From the NCBI RefSeq assembly GCF_000382205.1, contig NZ_KB907789.1:558001-622000 (forward strand): 64,000 nt of DNA, written 5' to 3'. The first letter of the stretch is position 1. Each line of letters opens with the position of its first letter. The translations under genes and the position numbers were made by a program. The DNA is from Dyadobacter beijingensis DSM 21582. GTDB lineage: Bacteria > Bacteroidota > Bacteroidia > Cytophagales > Spirosomataceae. The notes below the pieces were generated by a model. The model made no database searches. It saw only the letters and a program-made list of their open reading frames with translations, and was not told the origin of the DNA. Shown here piece by piece: positions 34,270-42,290 of the stretch.

Positions 34270-34356
34270 GGCAGAAATTTTTCTTACAGATAAGGTCAAA
34301 AATAGTTTTCTTTTCTGTCTTTATGAGCCGTTATAGTATGTTTTTCTGCCGGAAAT

Positions 34357-34364
34357 TAATTTTG
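34357..34364 (+). promoter_or_regulatory. Candidate -7 element for ald
   Basis: TAATTTTG fits TAnnTTTG, 36 bp before the ald ATG. The -33 region is T-rich but has no exact TTG at the expected spacing. Confidence 0.4.
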
Positions 34365-34400
34365 ACCCATTAATCTAAACTATAAACACTACACATACCG

Positions 34401-35513
34401 ATGATCATTGGTGTCCCCAAAGAAATCAAGAACAACGAGAACCGGGTAGCTTTAACGCCCGCAGGAGTCACAGAGCTGCGTAAGCACGGACACACAGTGT
34501 ACGTGCAGGCCGAGGCAGGCAAAGGCAGCGGCTTTACCGACGAACAATATACAGAAGCGGGAGCGGTCATTCTCCCCACCATCGAAGAGGTTTACGGCAT
34601 CGCCGAAATGATCATCAAGGTGAAAGAACCCATCGCGAGTGAATACCCGCTAATTAAAGAAAACCAGCTCCTCTTCACCTACTTCCACTTTGCTTCCTCC
34701 GAGCCCCTCACCCATGCCATGATCGAGCGCAAAGCCGTTTGCCTCGCTTATGAAACCGTCGAAAAAACAGACAGAAGTCTTCCGTTGCTCGTTCCGATGA
34801 GCGAAGTAGCCGGTCGCATGGCGATCCAGGAAGGCGCCAAATACCTCGAAAAACCGATGGGCGGATTCGGTATCCTGCTCGGCGGTGTCGCAGGTGTGAA
34901 ACCGGCGAATGTACTGGTACTCGGCGGCGGGATCGTAGGAACGCAGGCTGCGAAAATGGCGGCGGGACTGGGAGCGAATGTAACGATCGTCGATATCAGT
35001 CTCGCGCGGCTCCGTTACCTGGAAGATATTATGCCGGCGAACGTCGATACGGTGATGTCCAACGAATACAACATCCGCGAGCTGATCAAAAGCACCAACC
35101 TCATCATCGGCGGCGTGCTGATCCCCGGTGCCAAGGCGCCTTCGCTCATTACCCGCGATATGCTCAAACTGATGAAACCCGGCACCGTCATGGTGGACGT
35201 GGCGATCGACCAGGGCGGCTGCTTCGAAACTTCGAAAGCGACCACGCACGAAGATCCGATCTATGAAGTCGACGGTGTCGTACATTACTGCGTAGCCAAC
35301 ATGCCAGGCGCGGTGCCTTACACCTCCACATTGGCACTCACCAACGCTACCCTCCCCTATGCATTGCAATTGGCCAACCAGGGCTGGAAACAGGCTTGTT
35401 CAACGAATGAGGAACTGCGCAGGGGATTGAATGTCGTTCACGGAAAAGTAGTATTTAAAGGAGTGGCCGAAGCATGGCAGTTGCCTTATACGGACGTCAA
35501 AGAATTATTCTGA
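34401..35513 (+). CDS. ald: Alanine dehydrogenase
   Basis: This enzyme interconverts L-alanine and pyruvate plus ammonia with NAD. The 370-residue protein has the family length and start (MIIGVPKEIKNNENRVALTP). The catalytic-domain segments VKVKEP and LFTYFHFA are present, the NAD-binding GGGIVGTQAAKMAAGLGANV starts near 176, and the AIDQGGCFETSKAT and VANMPGAVPYTST segments are present. It is divergent from the Lrp-type regulator, which probably controls it, and it ends in a clear terminator. Confidence 0.95.
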   Translation: MIIGVPKEIKNNENRVALTPAGVTELRKHGHTVYVQAEAGKGSGFTDEQYTEAGAVILPTIEEVYGIAEMIIKVKEPIASEYPLIKENQLLFTYFHFASSEPLTHAMIERKAVCLAYETVEKTDRSLPLLVPMSEVAGRMAIQEGAKYLEKPMGGFGILLGGVAGVKPANVLVLGGGIVGTQAAKMAAGLGANVTIVDISLARLRYLEDIMPANVDTVMSNEYNIRELIKSTNLIIGGVLIPGAKAPSLITRDMLKLMKPGTVMVDVAIDQGGCFETSKATTHEDPIYEVDGVVHYCVANMPGAVPYTSTLALTNATLPYALQLANQGWKQACSTNEELRRGLNVVHGKVVFKGVAEAWQLPYTDVKELF

Positions 35514-35533
35514 ATCAGCAAACCTGACTAGAT

Positions 35534-35565
35534 AAACCCGGGCATTTTTAATGCGCCGGGTTTTT
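35534..35565 (+). terminator. ald terminator
   Basis: The outer stem pairs 35534-35541 with 35556-35563 and the inner stem 35542-35545 with 35551-35554, with one bulged G. It is followed by a T run. Confidence 0.82.
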
Positions 35566-35957
35566 GTTTTCTAAAAATATTACAATTAGTTTCTTCAAAC
35601 CGTTGCGATTACGAATTATTGTTCTTACTTTTGCGTCACAATTTGAAGGAACATCCGTTCGCTTCTCTGCTCATAAACGGTCTAGTACATTTATAGATCA
35701 CCTGCCAGCCTCAAAATTTGTCCCGGCTGGACCTACCGTTCACACGCAGAGCCCCACGGATGGTTAGTGGTGGGCTTTGTGCAATCCCTTTCAATATTTT
35801 ACGAATAAACCGGGATACCGGTGATGTGGTCCGATTTTCATCGGCGCTAATGCATGTGTTGGACTCGTCCCGCATGATCATTATGCTGTTTCCAACCCCG
35901 TCGCCCCTCACACCGGATCAACCGTTCAAATCAAGAATTAATACTAAAAGCAATAGA
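35566..35957 (+). other. Long gene-free leader upstream of the DEAD-box helicase
   Basis: These roughly 390 bp hold no convincing gene. After the promoter at 35603-35633 about 315 nt remain before the ATG. Several short inverted repeats are visible: 35705-35710 with 35725-35730, an imperfect one between 35746-35757 and 35770-35782, and 35831-35835 with 35840-35844. The frame is open from 35718, but the added residues do not resemble a helicase N-terminus. A structured 5' UTR is the likeliest reading; DEAD-box genes often have cold- or autoregulated leaders. Confidence 0.55.
35603..35633 (+). promoter_or_regulatory. Promoter of the DEAD-box helicase gene
   Basis: TTG (35603-35605), a 20-nt spacer and TACTTTTG (35626-35633) match the Bacteroidota promoter consensus. 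Transcription would start near 35640, giving a leader of about 315 nt. Confidence 0.65.
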
Positions 35958-37730
35958 ATGACAACTGAAACTTTTCAAACTTTCGAAGAGCTCGGGCTCA
36001 ACGAAAACATCCTGAAAGCCTTGCAAGAAATGGGTTTTGAAAAACCCTCACCGATACAGGCACAGGGAATCCCCGCAGTAATGCAGGGTTCTGACGTAAT
36101 TGGTCAGGCCCAGACCGGTACCGGTAAAACTGCGGCATTCGGTATTCCCGTGCTGGAAAGAATTGACACTTCAAGTAATGCAGTACAAGCCCTGATCCTT
36201 TGCCCGACCCGCGAACTCGCGGTGCAGGTATCCGAAGAACTCGGCCGTTTGGCCAAATATCTGCGCGGTGTGCGCATTGAAGCCATCTACGGTGGTGACT
36301 CGATCGACCGTCAGATCCGCTCCCTGAAAAAAGGGGTACATATAGTAGTAGGAACGCCGGGCCGTGTGATGGACCACATGGAGCGCCGCACCCTGAAATT
36401 CGACGAAGTACGTATGATGGTACTCGACGAGGCCGACGAAATGCTCGATATGGGCTTCCGTGAGGACATCGAGAGCATCCTGGCAGACATGCCGGAAGAT
36501 CGCCAGACGATCCTTTTCTCGGCAACCATGTCGAAGCCGATCATGTCGATCACCAAGCGCTTCCTGAACGACCCTACATTAATTAAGGTAGTTCGCAACG
36601 AGCTGACCAACCAGAATATCGAGCAGGTCTATTTCGAAGTAAAACCACAGGCGAAAGTCGAGGTAATGACCCGTCTGATCGATATGCACCACATTAAGTC
36701 CCTGTTGGTGTTCTGTAATACCAAACGCAAAGTGGACGAGATCGTGGAAGACCTGCAATTGCGCGGTTATGCTTCCGAAGGTATCCACGGCGACCTGCGC
36801 CAGCAACAACGCAGCAATGTCATGAGCAAATTCAAGGCGGGTGTTACCACCATCCTGGTTGCGACCGACGTTGCAGCACGCGGTATCGACGTAAGCGGCC
36901 TGGATGGCGTGATCAACTACGACATTCCGATGGACGAAGAATATTACGTACACCGTATCGGCCGTACAGGCCGTGCGGGGATGTCCGGTAAGGCATTCTC
37001 CCTCGTGGCCCGTGACGAAAAATACCGTCTGAAATCCATTGAAGGCTATACCAAAGTAAAAATCGAAAAAGGGGTAATTCCTTCCTTCGAAGATATCGTA
37101 GGCGTTCGTAAGGCACGTTTCGTAGAGAATATTTCAGCCTCTATCAAAGAAACCGAAGACGAAGGCTTGTACAACGACGTATTGGAAATGCTGCACCACA
37201 GCGGTTTCTCAACCGAGCAGATCGTTGGAGCCATGGCGAAGCAGATCATGGGCGTTCAGAAAAACGAATACTCCGACGGTAACCTTGCATGGGAAGAGCG
37301 TCGCAGCGACCGTCGCGAAGGTGGCGACCGTTATGAGCGCAAAACAGGCGGAAGCCGTTTCGAAAGAGGCGGAGACCGTCGCGAAGGCGGCCGCTTCGGC
37401 GACCGGGGCGGAGATCGCGGAGGCGACCGTTACGCACCACGTGGCGGAGACCGCGGTGGTGACCGTGGCGAGCGTCGTCAATCGGCTCCCGAGGCTGGTA
37501 TGACCCGTTTGTTCCTGAGCCTTGGCCGTAAAGACCACATCATGCCGAAAGACATCGTAGGCGCTATTGCCGGCGAAGCCAACATTCCGGGCAAGACCAT
37601 CGGTGCGATCGACATTTATGACAAATTCACATTCGTAGACGTACCTGAGCGCGATGCACGCGCGGTATTGCGTGCGATGGATGGCAACACCATCAAAGGC
37701 AAGCCGGTGCAGATCGACATTGCAAAATAA
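35958..37730 (+). CDS. DEAD-box RNA helicase with Arg/Gly-rich linker and DbpA-type RNA-binding domain
   Basis: A 590-residue ATP-dependent RNA helicase. Motifs in order are the Q-motif (SPIQAQGIPAVM), AQTGTGKT (51-58), PTRELAVQ, DEAD, SAT and HRIGRTGRAG. After the core, residues about 445-512 form an Arg/Gly/Asp-rich tract of repeated GGDR units. The last 78 residues form a DbpA-like RNA-binding domain ending DGNTIKGKPVQIDIAK. DbpA domains target 23S rRNA in ribosome assembly, so a ribosome-biogenesis role is plausible. ATG 35958 is chosen because the helicase homology begins there. Confidence 0.92.
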   Translation: MTTETFQTFEELGLNENILKALQEMGFEKPSPIQAQGIPAVMQGSDVIGQAQTGTGKTAAFGIPVLERIDTSSNAVQALILCPTRELAVQVSEELGRLAKYLRGVRIEAIYGGDSIDRQIRSLKKGVHIVVGTPGRVMDHMERRTLKFDEVRMMVLDEADEMLDMGFREDIESILADMPEDRQTILFSATMSKPIMSITKRFLNDPTLIKVVRNELTNQNIEQVYFEVKPQAKVEVMTRLIDMHHIKSLLVFCNTKRKVDEIVEDLQLRGYASEGIHGDLRQQQRSNVMSKFKAGVTTILVATDVAARGIDVSGLDGVINYDIPMDEEYYVHRIGRTGRAGMSGKAFSLVARDEKYRLKSIEGYTKVKIEKGVIPSFEDIVGVRKARFVENISASIKETEDEGLYNDVLEMLHHSGFSTEQIVGAMAKQIMGVQKNEYSDGNLAWEERRSDRREGGDRYERKTGGSRFERGGDRREGGRFGDRGGDRGGDRYAPRGGDRGGDRGERRQSAPEAGMTRLFLSLGRKDHIMPKDIVGAIAGEANIPGKTIGAIDIYDKFTFVDVPERDARAVLRAMDGNTIKGKPVQIDIAK

Positions 37731-37751
37731 ATTCTGACAACAATTAGTGCG

Positions 37752-37780
37752 AAAAGGGACTTGTAAAAGGGTCCCTTTTT
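37752..37780 (+). terminator. Terminator of the DEAD-box gene
   Basis: A 9-bp perfect stem (37752-37760 with 37771-37779) and 10-nt loop is followed by T residues, 22 bp after the stop. Confidence 0.85.
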
Positions 37781-37795
37781 CGTTTATTTTCAGTC

Positions 37796-38314
37796 ATGCA
37801 AAATAAAGAACAACTCGAAGTATGGCTGCGCGGGCCGCTTCCCGGAATACCCGATCTGCTTCAACCCGTTGCGCATGCCTTGTTGCAGGCGCGCGAAGAG
37901 CTGGGCGTATTTACCAATACATTTCCATCCGGATTACTTTGGGAAAAACCCGCCGGCGTGGCTTCCGTAGGCTTCCATTTGCAGCACCTCGCGGGCGTGC
38001 TCGACCGCCTGTTCACCTACGCACGCGAAGAATCGCTCAGCGAGAGCCAGATGGAATTCCTCAAAAGTGAAGGAAAAGAACCATCCGAAGGCTGCACCTA
38101 CAACCATCTGCTCGACGAATTCAGCACCCAGCTCGAAATTGCATTGCAGCAACTCCGCAACACCGACCCCGGTACCTTGACAGAAATACGCTACGTTGGC
38201 CGCGCAATGGTACCGTCCACGCATTTGGGCCTGCTTTTCCACGCGGCCGAGCACACGCAAAGGCACGTAGGCCAACTGCTGGTAACGGCCAGAGTGCTCG
38301 TGGCCAACCGTTAA
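37796..38314 (+). CDS. DinB-like superfamily protein
   Basis: A 172-residue four-helix-bundle protein of the DinB/YfiT-like group, which bind a metal through three histidines and often act as thiol-dependent transferases. Candidate ligands are His in GFHLQHLAGVL near 63-66 and His in LLFHAAEHTQRHVGQLL near 150-158. The substrate is unknown. Its stop codon lies within a TTAA shared with the stop of the convergent gene, so the two genes overlap by 4 bp. Confidence 0.82.
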   Translation: MQNKEQLEVWLRGPLPGIPDLLQPVAHALLQAREELGVFTNTFPSGLLWEKPAGVASVGFHLQHLAGVLDRLFTYAREESLSESQMEFLKSEGKEPSEGCTYNHLLDEFSTQLEIALQQLRNTDPGTLTEIRYVGRAMVPSTHLGLLFHAAEHTQRHVGQLLVTARVLVANR

Positions 38315-39339
38315 TTATCCGGTTCCGGCCTGACATGGAAAAGCCGCTGCAACCAGCCCTGCTGCCCGGCGGCTTCTTTCATTTCTTCCCCCACTTCGGC
38401 ATCCGCCAAAGCACCCAAATCGGGCTGGCCCGCATTCACCCAGCAGGTATACCATATATTACCCACCATTTCCACCGACGCCCGCATGCGCCGCTCCACC
38501 TGTCCGGCCAGCATTTGATGGTATTTTGCGGAAAATTCGCGCGACTGCATGCGTGTGAGCACATTGTTACGCAGCTCGTAGCTGTACTTCTTATCGGTCG
38601 GATACTGTGCCGTAAGTTGCTTCTCGAAACGCAGCACCGAATCCATTGCCGCATGGGAGTCGCCGACGGCTTTCCAGATGTCGGCCGCAATGTCCGGCCG
38701 GTACTTCGCAGGCCCAAGCCACATATCATATTGCTCCGCGAAAAGCTCGGGCAGCCGCGATTCCCAGAAGCCGTGAATGCCGTCCTGGCCCGAGAGCTGG
38801 CCATTATAGTTGCGCGTGGTGTGTAACGGCACGTGCGCGTCGGCAATGTAATGGCCCAGGTCGGCCGAGAGCCGCAGAATGCGCCGGGCATCCTTGTCGC
38901 GGAATGCACTGGTCAGTTGCGCTGCGGCCAGCTGCACATGCCAGGGAACGATACCGTGTTTGCGCAGGCTGTCCTCTCCTATTCGCGCTAGGGCGCTTTG
39001 CCAATGATGGGGAAGTGTCGTCAATGCGCTGTCGCCGTACACATCGAGATCGATGAAATGGCGCTCGGCTTCACCGACGACCGCGTAGCGGCGTTTGTCG
39101 GGATTGACGGCATTTTCGGTGAGGTAATCACTGTACTTTTTAAAGAATGGCTGCATTTCCGGCGGCAGCCTGAAAACCGCTAAACGGTTGATCCGCTTGT
39201 GTGCCCAGAAGCCCCAGCGCGGTTTGGCCGCCATTTGAAATAGGAAAATCGTCCCGAGCAGGCTGAAATTCAATGCATTTTTGAAAAAAAACCGATTTTT
39301 TTCAGATTTTTTTTGCGGTAACCAACAAATCGGCGCCAT
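38311..39339 (-). CDS. Zinc-dependent phospholipase C / S1-P1 nuclease-like secreted protein
   Basis: A 342-residue probable exported enzyme. A basic then hydrophobic N-terminus (SLLGTIFLFQMAA) suggests a signal peptide. The mature start WGFWAHKRINRLAV has the Trp and His that bind zinc in the phospholipase C/S1-P1 fold. Further ligands are seen in LGHYIADAHVPLHT (His-x3-Asp and His). Family members hydrolyse phosphodiesters, either lipids or nucleic acids; which applies here is not clear. ATG 39339 is preferred; the frame is open to 39429 without plausible sequence. Confidence 0.75.
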   Translation of the reverse strand: MAPICWLPQKKSEKNRFFFKNALNFSLLGTIFLFQMAAKPRWGFWAHKRINRLAVFRLPPEMQPFFKKYSDYLTENAVNPDKRRYAVVGEAERHFIDLDVYGDSALTTLPHHWQSALARIGEDSLRKHGIVPWHVQLAAAQLTSAFRDKDARRILRLSADLGHYIADAHVPLHTTRNYNGQLSGQDGIHGFWESRLPELFAEQYDMWLGPAKYRPDIAADIWKAVGDSHAAMDSVLRFEKQLTAQYPTDKKYSYELRNNVLTRMQSREFSAKYHQMLAGQVERRMRASVEMVGNIWYTCWVNAGQPDLGALADAEVGEEMKEAAGQQGWLQRLFHVRPEPDN

Positions 39340-39684
39340 ACAATATTCGGAAGGTGTTTCGAACTGTTTTACACCTATTGAGACGTCATTTTCAGAAATC
39401 GTCACATTTTTTCCGCTTTTTAACACCAACTTTTTACAAGCTGCATTTTTTTATTCATTCAATGTGGTTGTAGCAACCTGGTTATGAGTCCCCTGCAAAA
39501 ATTTTACAAAAAATTACCTTCCAAATAATATTTCGGAAAGTAGATTTTCGGGGGTTGTTTCTTTTCTTAAATATCAATTTTTCAAAATTATTTATATTTA
39601 ATATTCAAATAATGCAATTACAGGATATTGTTTTACATTTGTAGCAAGAAAAACTAAATAAGTCTCTTTACAGATTTTGCTATA
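39340..39684. other. A/T-rich gene-free region
   Basis: No supported gene lies here. The stretch is notably A/T-rich compared with its surroundings. It probably contains the divergent promoters for the phospholipase-like gene and for the Dabb gene; TACATTTG at 39634-39641 matches the -7 consensus for the latter, 43 bp before its ATG. Confidence 0.6.
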
Positions 39685-40089
39685 ATGAAAACAAGAAATA
39701 AAACATTAGGATATTTAGTCCCTATTTTCGCGCTCTGCGTATTTATGCTGGTTATTTACGGTGCCTATGTACCGCACAAACCTGCTGAAATCCAGCGGGT
39801 GGTTTGTATCAAGTTTAAGCCTGGTACCACCCCGCAGGAAGTGGAGAAACACATGCGCGATTTTGCGACGATGAAAAAAGCAGTGAAAGATGTCGTGGCT
39901 TATTCGGCCGGACACGTGCAGAAGTCAGAAAACAGCGGTGAAGAATTTGACGTGATCCACTATCTGACTTTCCGTACCAAGGAAGCTGCCCAGGAATACA
40001 CCGCCAATGCCGACAGACTGGCATTTGTAAAGACCAACGAAGGTCAATGGGACAAAGTGTTGGAGATGAATTCCAACATCGAGAAGTAA
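39685..40089 (+). CDS. Dabb (stress-responsive alpha/beta barrel) protein with N-terminal anchor
   Basis: A 134-residue protein. Residues about 8-28 (LGYLVPIFALCVFMLVIYGAY) form a membrane anchor or uncleaved signal. The rest is a ferredoxin-like Dabb domain starting IQRVVCIKFKPGTTPQEVEKHMRDF. Dabb proteins dimerise into barrels and their functions vary; none can be assigned here. The gene stands alone between an A/T-rich region and a strong terminator. Confidence 0.82.
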   Translation: MKTRNKTLGYLVPIFALCVFMLVIYGAYVPHKPAEIQRVVCIKFKPGTTPQEVEKHMRDFATMKKAVKDVVAYSAGHVQKSENSGEEFDVIHYLTFRTKEAAQEYTANADRLAFVKTNEGQWDKVLEMNSNIEK

Positions 40090-40118
40090 TTAATAATAGT
40101 AATAGGAGTGAAAATCTT

Positions 40119-40147
40119 AAAGAGAGCCGGGCATCCCGGCTCTCTTT
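40119..40147. terminator. Bidirectional terminator
   Basis: A 13-bp perfect stem (40119-40131 with 40135-40147) and 3-nt loop between the convergent Dabb and ung genes, with A and T runs in the arms. Confidence 0.9.
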
Positions 40148-40158
40148 TTTGGTTGTTC

Positions 40159-40824
40159 CTACCACTCGATCGGGTCGAGGCCCCGGCTTTCGAGGTATTC
40201 GTTCGCCTTGCTGAAATGTTTGGTACCGAACCATCCCCCGCCGTTGGCCGACATGGGCGAAGGGTGCTTGGCTTTGAGCACGTAATGTTTGGAAGCGTCG
40301 ATTACCGCGCCTTTTTCCTGCGCATACCTGCCCCAGAGCATGAATACGACATTGCTTTTTTCGTCGGAAACGCATTTGATCACGGCATCGGTGAAGCGTT
40401 CCCAGCCCTTGCCCTGGTGCGAACCTGCGGACGCCGCCTGAACCGTCAGGGTGGCGTTGAGCAACAACACGCCCTGCTTCGCCCAACGTTCGAGATTGCC
40501 TGTCGGCGGGAACGGCTTGCCCAGGTCCTGCTGGATCTCCTTGAATATATTCAGCAACGATGGCGGCATCCGGATGCCGTCGTTCACGGAGAAGCAGAGC
40601 CCGTTGGCCTGGCCCGCGCCGTGGTAGGGGTCCTGGCCGAGGATCACCACTTTACAGTCGTCGAAGCTGCAATAATTGAATGCGTTGAAAATCTGTTTGG
40701 CCGGCGGGAATATCTGTTTCGTCTGGTACTCTTCTCTTACAAAAGTCGTGAGCGATGCGAAATAGGGCTTTTCAAACTCGGGCGCGAGCCGCTCTTTCCA
40801 CGACTGCTCAATTTTTACATCCAT
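40159..40824 (-). CDS. ung: Uracil-DNA glycosylase
   Basis: Ung removes uracil from DNA to start base-excision repair. The 221-residue protein carries the family 1 motif GQDPYHG with its catalytic Asp, NGLCFSV, LLLNATLTV and the DNA-contact loop HPSPMSAN near the C-terminus. ATG 40824 (MDVKIEQSWKERLAPEF) gives the normal length. The frame stays open to 40917 but without conserved sequence. It is convergent with the Dabb gene and divergent from apaG. Confidence 0.96.
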   Translation of the reverse strand: MDVKIEQSWKERLAPEFEKPYFASLTTFVREEYQTKQIFPPAKQIFNAFNYCSFDDCKVVILGQDPYHGAGQANGLCFSVNDGIRMPPSLLNIFKEIQQDLGKPFPPTGNLERWAKQGVLLLNATLTVQAASAGSHQGKGWERFTDAVIKCVSDEKSNVVFMLWGRYAQEKGAVIDASKHYVLKAKHPSPMSANGGGWFGTKHFSKANEYLESRGLDPIEW

Positions 40825-40976
40825 GCTGTTGAATTTGTTTTGGGAAACCAAATTATGTGATTTTTGATTTGGTTTTATCAGCAATTGATTACTATTTTCG
40901 TTAAAAGTGACGTGCAAACCGGTATATTTGCCGCTGCCCGGGTCATCCCAATCGTTTTAAAACACCCTCGATCTAT

Positions 40977-41363
40977 ATGGTTTCCAAGGTTACAGATGGG
41001 GTCAAAGTCACCGTTCTGACGGAATATCAGCCAGATTACTCCAATCCGGGTCAGGACCACTTTGTGTTTACCTATAAGATCCTGATCGAGAACCACAGCG
41101 AGCACACCGTGAAGCTGTTACGGAGGCATTGGCTGATCCATGACGCCAACGGTACCGTACGCGAGGTGGAAGGAGCGGGCATCGTAGGCCTCCAACCCGT
41201 GCTCGAACCGGGCGATGTGCATGATTATGTTTCCGGCTGCAACCTGCGGACCGACATGGGCAAGATGGCAGGCACCTACCTGATGGAGCGCGTGCTCGAC
41301 GGCCGGCAGTTCCGCGTAGTGATCCCCGCATTCTCGCTGGTAGCGCCTTACCGCCTCAACTGA
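40977..41363 (+). CDS. apaG: ApaG family protein
   Basis: A 128-residue single-domain immunoglobulin-like beta-sandwich protein of the ApaG (DUF525) family. It has the usual length and the conserved segments FVFTYKILIENHSEHTVKLLRRHWLI and YVSGCNLRTDMGKMAGTYLM. ApaG is linked to Co/Mg resistance in enterobacteria, but its biochemical role is unsettled. It starts 152 bp upstream of ung's start, divergently. Confidence 0.93.
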   Translation: MVSKVTDGVKVTVLTEYQPDYSNPGQDHFVFTYKILIENHSEHTVKLLRRHWLIHDANGTVREVEGAGIVGLQPVLEPGDVHDYVSGCNLRTDMGKMAGTYLMERVLDGRQFRVVIPAFSLVAPYRLN

Positions 41364-41404
41364 ACCACCGGCCGGTCCACGGCCGATCTTAAAATTCGAC
41401 TGCA

Positions 41405-42181
41405 TTGATTGCTGCATACATTAAGTACCTTTTGCGCTCCGGAAACGAGCATTCCATTCATTCCCCTTTCCTGTTTGAGCTTTATAACAATGTCATAGCC
41501 GTTCGCAAGGACGATCACCCCGACTACGCGGCCATCCAATCGCTGCGGAAAGAACTGCTGCGTTCCGGCGAGCAAATCGAAATCCTGGACCTGGGCGCAG
41601 GCTCTCGTGTGAACAAATCCAACCTGCGGAAGATCAAAACGATCGCAAAAAACGCGGAAAAACCGGCCAAATTCGGTCGGCTTTTTTACCGGCTGATCCG
41701 GCGTTTGCAACCGGCAACCATCGTGGAATTGGGCACTTCATTGGGACTGACTACCTCCTACCTTTCGAAAGCCAAACCCGACGCGCAGCTCATTACCTTC
41801 GAAGGCTGCCCGCAAACAGCCGCGAAGGCACGCGAGCATTTCGGACGGCTTGGCGTGGACAATGTGGAAATCGTGCTCGGTAACATTGACGAAACGTTGC
41901 CCCAACGCCTCGCATCACTCGACAAGCCGGTCGACTTCGCTTATTTCGATGCAAACCACCGCTATGAGCCCACCGTGCGGTATTTCGAGCAATGCCTTCC
42001 CCACATTCAGAACGGCTCGCTCTTTATTTTCGACGACATATACTGGTCGGAGGAAATGACGCGTGCCTGGGAATACATTAAGGCGCACCCGCAGGTGACG
42101 ATGACTGTCGACCTGTTCTGGATCGGGCTTGTATTCTTCCGCAGCGAGCAGGTGAAGGAGGATTTTACATTGCGCTTCTGA
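41405..42181 (+). CDS. Class I SAM-dependent methyltransferase
   Basis: A 258-residue protein with a Rossmann methyltransferase core: motif I VELGTSLGLTTSYL near 115-128, an acidic strand-2 end (ITFEG) and FAYFDANHRYEP, resembling O-methyltransferases. About 100 residues of an N-terminal helical region (SGNEHSIHSPFLFELY) precede the core. I see this N-terminus as typical of a Bacteroidota subgroup. The only likely start is TTG at 41405, 41 bp after apaG, so they may be co-transcribed. The substrate is unknown. Confidence 0.82.
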   Translation: MIAAYIKYLLRSGNEHSIHSPFLFELYNNVIAVRKDDHPDYAAIQSLRKELLRSGEQIEILDLGAGSRVNKSNLRKIKTIAKNAEKPAKFGRLFYRLIRRLQPATIVELGTSLGLTTSYLSKAKPDAQLITFEGCPQTAAKAREHFGRLGVDNVEIVLGNIDETLPQRLASLDKPVDFAYFDANHRYEPTVRYFEQCLPHIQNGSLFIFDDIYWSEEMTRAWEYIKAHPQVTMTVDLFWIGLVFFRSEQVKEDFTLRF

Positions 42182-42261
42182 TAGTATACCGCTAAATATT
42201 TCAAAGAGCCCGTTCAGTAATTCCCGAAAGCCTTGCCGCTTCGATTTGAGGACAAAGTTGT

Positions 42262-42269
42262 TACCTTTG
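42262..42269 (+). promoter_or_regulatory. Candidate -7 element for the DUF2157 gene
   Basis: TACCTTTG fits TAnnTTTG, 21 bp before the ATG at 42291, and lies inside the frame extending upstream to a TTG at 42246, which supports the downstream start. No -33 box is clear. Confidence 0.35.
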
Positions 42270-42290
42270 ACAGCTTTCGTCTCAACTTCC

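Noticed and set aside
35718..35957. N-terminal extension of the DEAD-box helicase or a small gene in its leader
   Set aside because: The residues look random, the helicase homology starts at 35958, and the region has RNA-like inverted repeats.
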